DNA of 64,000 nucleotides from Candidatus Paceibacterota bacterium (lineage in GTDB: Bacteria; Verrucomicrobiota; Verrucomicrobiia; Limisphaerales; UBA8199): positions 1-64,000 of the forward strand of contig DAOTCE010000008.1 in assembly GCA_035452965.1 (NCBI GenBank). The letters run 5' to 3'. A program made the translations under genes and the position numbers. Shown piece after piece: positions 62,894-64,000 of the stretch. Within the stretch, counting starts at the first letter, position 1. Each line of letters opens with the position of its first letter. The notes under the pieces were generated by a model, which was not told where the DNA came from, ran no database searches, and saw only the letters and a list, made by a program, of their open reading frames with translations.

Positions 62894-64000
62894 ATGCATC
62901 GCTGCCGAGAGATTCTTCTCTTCGCCCTCTTCCCCATCGTGGTGGTGGGCGCCCAGCTCGTCATGCGGGCGACCGGAACGGAATACTGCCTCACGCAGCT
63001 GACCATGGCGATGTATTACGCCATAGTGGTCATCGGGTTGTGCCTCCTGATGGGGTATGCGGGCCAGGTATCGCTCGGGCACGGCGCATTTTTTGCCATT
63101 GGCGGCTATACCTCGGCGGTCCTGACCACGCACGACTTGTCCCGCTTCAAAAGCGCCCTCTGGACCGGCTGGCTGGAGCAGGCGCGCCTGCTCGTCGAGA
63201 AGCAGGACCTCTATGGCAACGCATCCCTGACCGTGTCCCCGTGGACCGCCTTTCTGGCGGCCATGCTCGCGACGTTCCTCATCGCCCTGCTCATCGGCTA
63301 TCCGGCGCTCCGCCTGCGCGGCCATTACCTGGCGATGGCCACGCTGGGTTTCGGCCTGATCGTCAGCAAGATGCTGCTGGGCAGCAATATCACCGGCGCC
63401 GCCGACGGCATCAACGGCGTGCCCGGGTGGACGCTGCTGCCGGGGCTGACGGTCACCGGCAAGCGCGCCGCCCGCGTCGAGAACTACTACATCGCTTGTG
63501 GCCTGGCCCTGCTCGTGTTGTTGTTCCTGCGCAACCTCATCCGCTCCCGCATCGGCCGCGCGCTGCAAGCCATCCATGACGGCGAAAACGCCGCCAACGC
63601 CATGGGCATCAACACCGCCGCGTGCAAGCTCAAGGTCTTTGTGCTCAGCGCGCTGCTCGCGGCGATGGCCGGCGTCTTCTTTACCCATTACACCGGCGGC
63701 ATCGCCCCCGCCGAAGCCGGTGCCCTCAAATCGGTTCGCTACGTGGCGCTGGCGGCCGCGGGCGGCATGGCCAATCTCTGGGGCGTGGCCGCGATCAGCC
63801 TGGCCCTGAATTACTTCTCCCTGCGGGGCTGGTTCGGCAGCTACGATAACGCCGTCTTCGGGGCCATCCTGATCCTGATCATCTCCCTGGCGCCCGAAGG
63901 CCCCCTCAAACCCCTCGGCCTTTGGCTCCGGCGCCTCACCGCCGCGCGCGCTCCGAAACCTGACGGCGGGTCGGGTCATCCTTCGTGCAATGCGGAAAGG
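62894..64000 (+). CDS. livM: Branched-chain amino-acid ABC transporter permease LivM (3' end outside window)
   Basis: The frame opens with ATG 62894 four bases after livH and stays open to the last base of the window, 369 codons. It is polytopic: LLFALFPIVVVGAQLV, YYAIVVIGLCLLMGYAGQVSLGHGAFFAIGGYTSAVL (the LivM signature), FLAAMLATFLIALLIGYPALRLRGHYLAMATLGFGLIVSKML, and the EAA-like loop IGRALQAIHDGENAANAMGINTAACKLKVFVLSALLAAMAGVFF. It pairs with LivH to form the membrane channel. The length already exceeds a typical ~320-360, so the stop should be close. Its C-terminal tail (RAPKPDGGSGHPSCNAER) is polar. Confidence 0.9.
   Translation, partial: MHRCREILLFALFPIVVVGAQLVMRATGTEYCLTQLTMAMYYAIVVIGLCLLMGYAGQVSLGHGAFFAIGGYTSAVLTTHDLSRFKSALWTGWLEQARLLVEKQDLYGNASLTVSPWTAFLAAMLATFLIALLIGYPALRLRGHYLAMATLGFGLIVSKMLLGSNITGAADGINGVPGWTLLPGLTVTGKRAARVENYYIACGLALLVLLFLRNLIRSRIGRALQAIHDGENAANAMGINTAACKLKVFVLSALLAAMAGVFFTHYTGGIAPAEAGALKSVRYVALAAAGGMANLWGVAAISLALNYFSLRGWFGSYDNAVFGAILILIISLAPEGPLKPLGLWLRRLTAARAPKPDGGSGHPSCNAER

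Overview
This window reads as the chromosome of a GC-rich Gram-negative bacterium of the Verrucomicrobiota, probably a Pedosphaera/Limisphaerales-like lineage. That placement is an inference from gene content: two pseudopilin-like proteins with the H-x9-DG motif, a PEP-CTERM protein beside a TIGR03790-family protein, many Gfo/Idh/MocA, TIM-barrel isomerase, 3-keto-disaccharide-hydrolase (DUF1080) and URO-D-like genes, and dispersed palindromic repeats. No rRNA marker is present to confirm it.

Layout. 1-1.8 kb: 3' end of groEL with its terminator, then tmRNA. 1.8-12.7 kb: a TatD nuclease, sugar isomerases, tRNA-Ser(GGA), a membrane glycosyltransferase-like/SGNH-hydrolase fusion with a family 2 glycosyltransferase, an HTH-PTS EIIA regulator beside ferritin, and a secreted metallophosphatase. 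12.7-18.3 kb: a palindromic repeat element, PEP-CTERM protein, TIGR03790 protein and a pseudopilin. 18.4-19.5 kb: recF. 19.5-25.3 kb: a minus-strand cluster of a low-complexity secreted protein, a large secreted glycosidase-like protein, a URO-D-like protein and a Gfo/Idh oxidoreductase, the last three almost without gaps. 25.4-35.6 kb: a second pseudopilin, a second copy of the palindromic element, a second URO-D-like gene, a radical SAM enzyme, an MFS transporter, a beta-propeller/phosphoesterase lipoprotein, and a divergent DUF1080 / Tat-exported Gfo/Idh pair. 35.9-46 kb: alaS, a small Cys-rich secreted protein, GTP-dependent pckG, a ROK-like kinase, a nested palindrome, PIG-L deacetylase, guanine deaminase and an enolase-superfamily enzyme. 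45.7-51.6 kb: a large hybrid histidine kinase, a NarL-type regulator and a 5'-truncated pseudogene. 51.6-64 kb: tRNA-Leu(UAG), an amino-acid permease, a second DUF1080 protein, a 1420-residue GH38-like protein, an OFA-type transporter, and the start of a branched-chain amino-acid ABC operon (livK-livH-livM) that leaves the window.

The theme is extracellular glycan breakdown combined with intracellular and periplasmic sugar oxidation. The best candidates for undescribed biology are the glycosidase/URO-D/Gfo-Idh operon, the dispersed perfect palindromes with a conserved flanking hairpin, the nested palindrome before the PIG-L gene, and the short tandem arrays around alaS. All functional statements come from reading motifs by eye; no database search was run.
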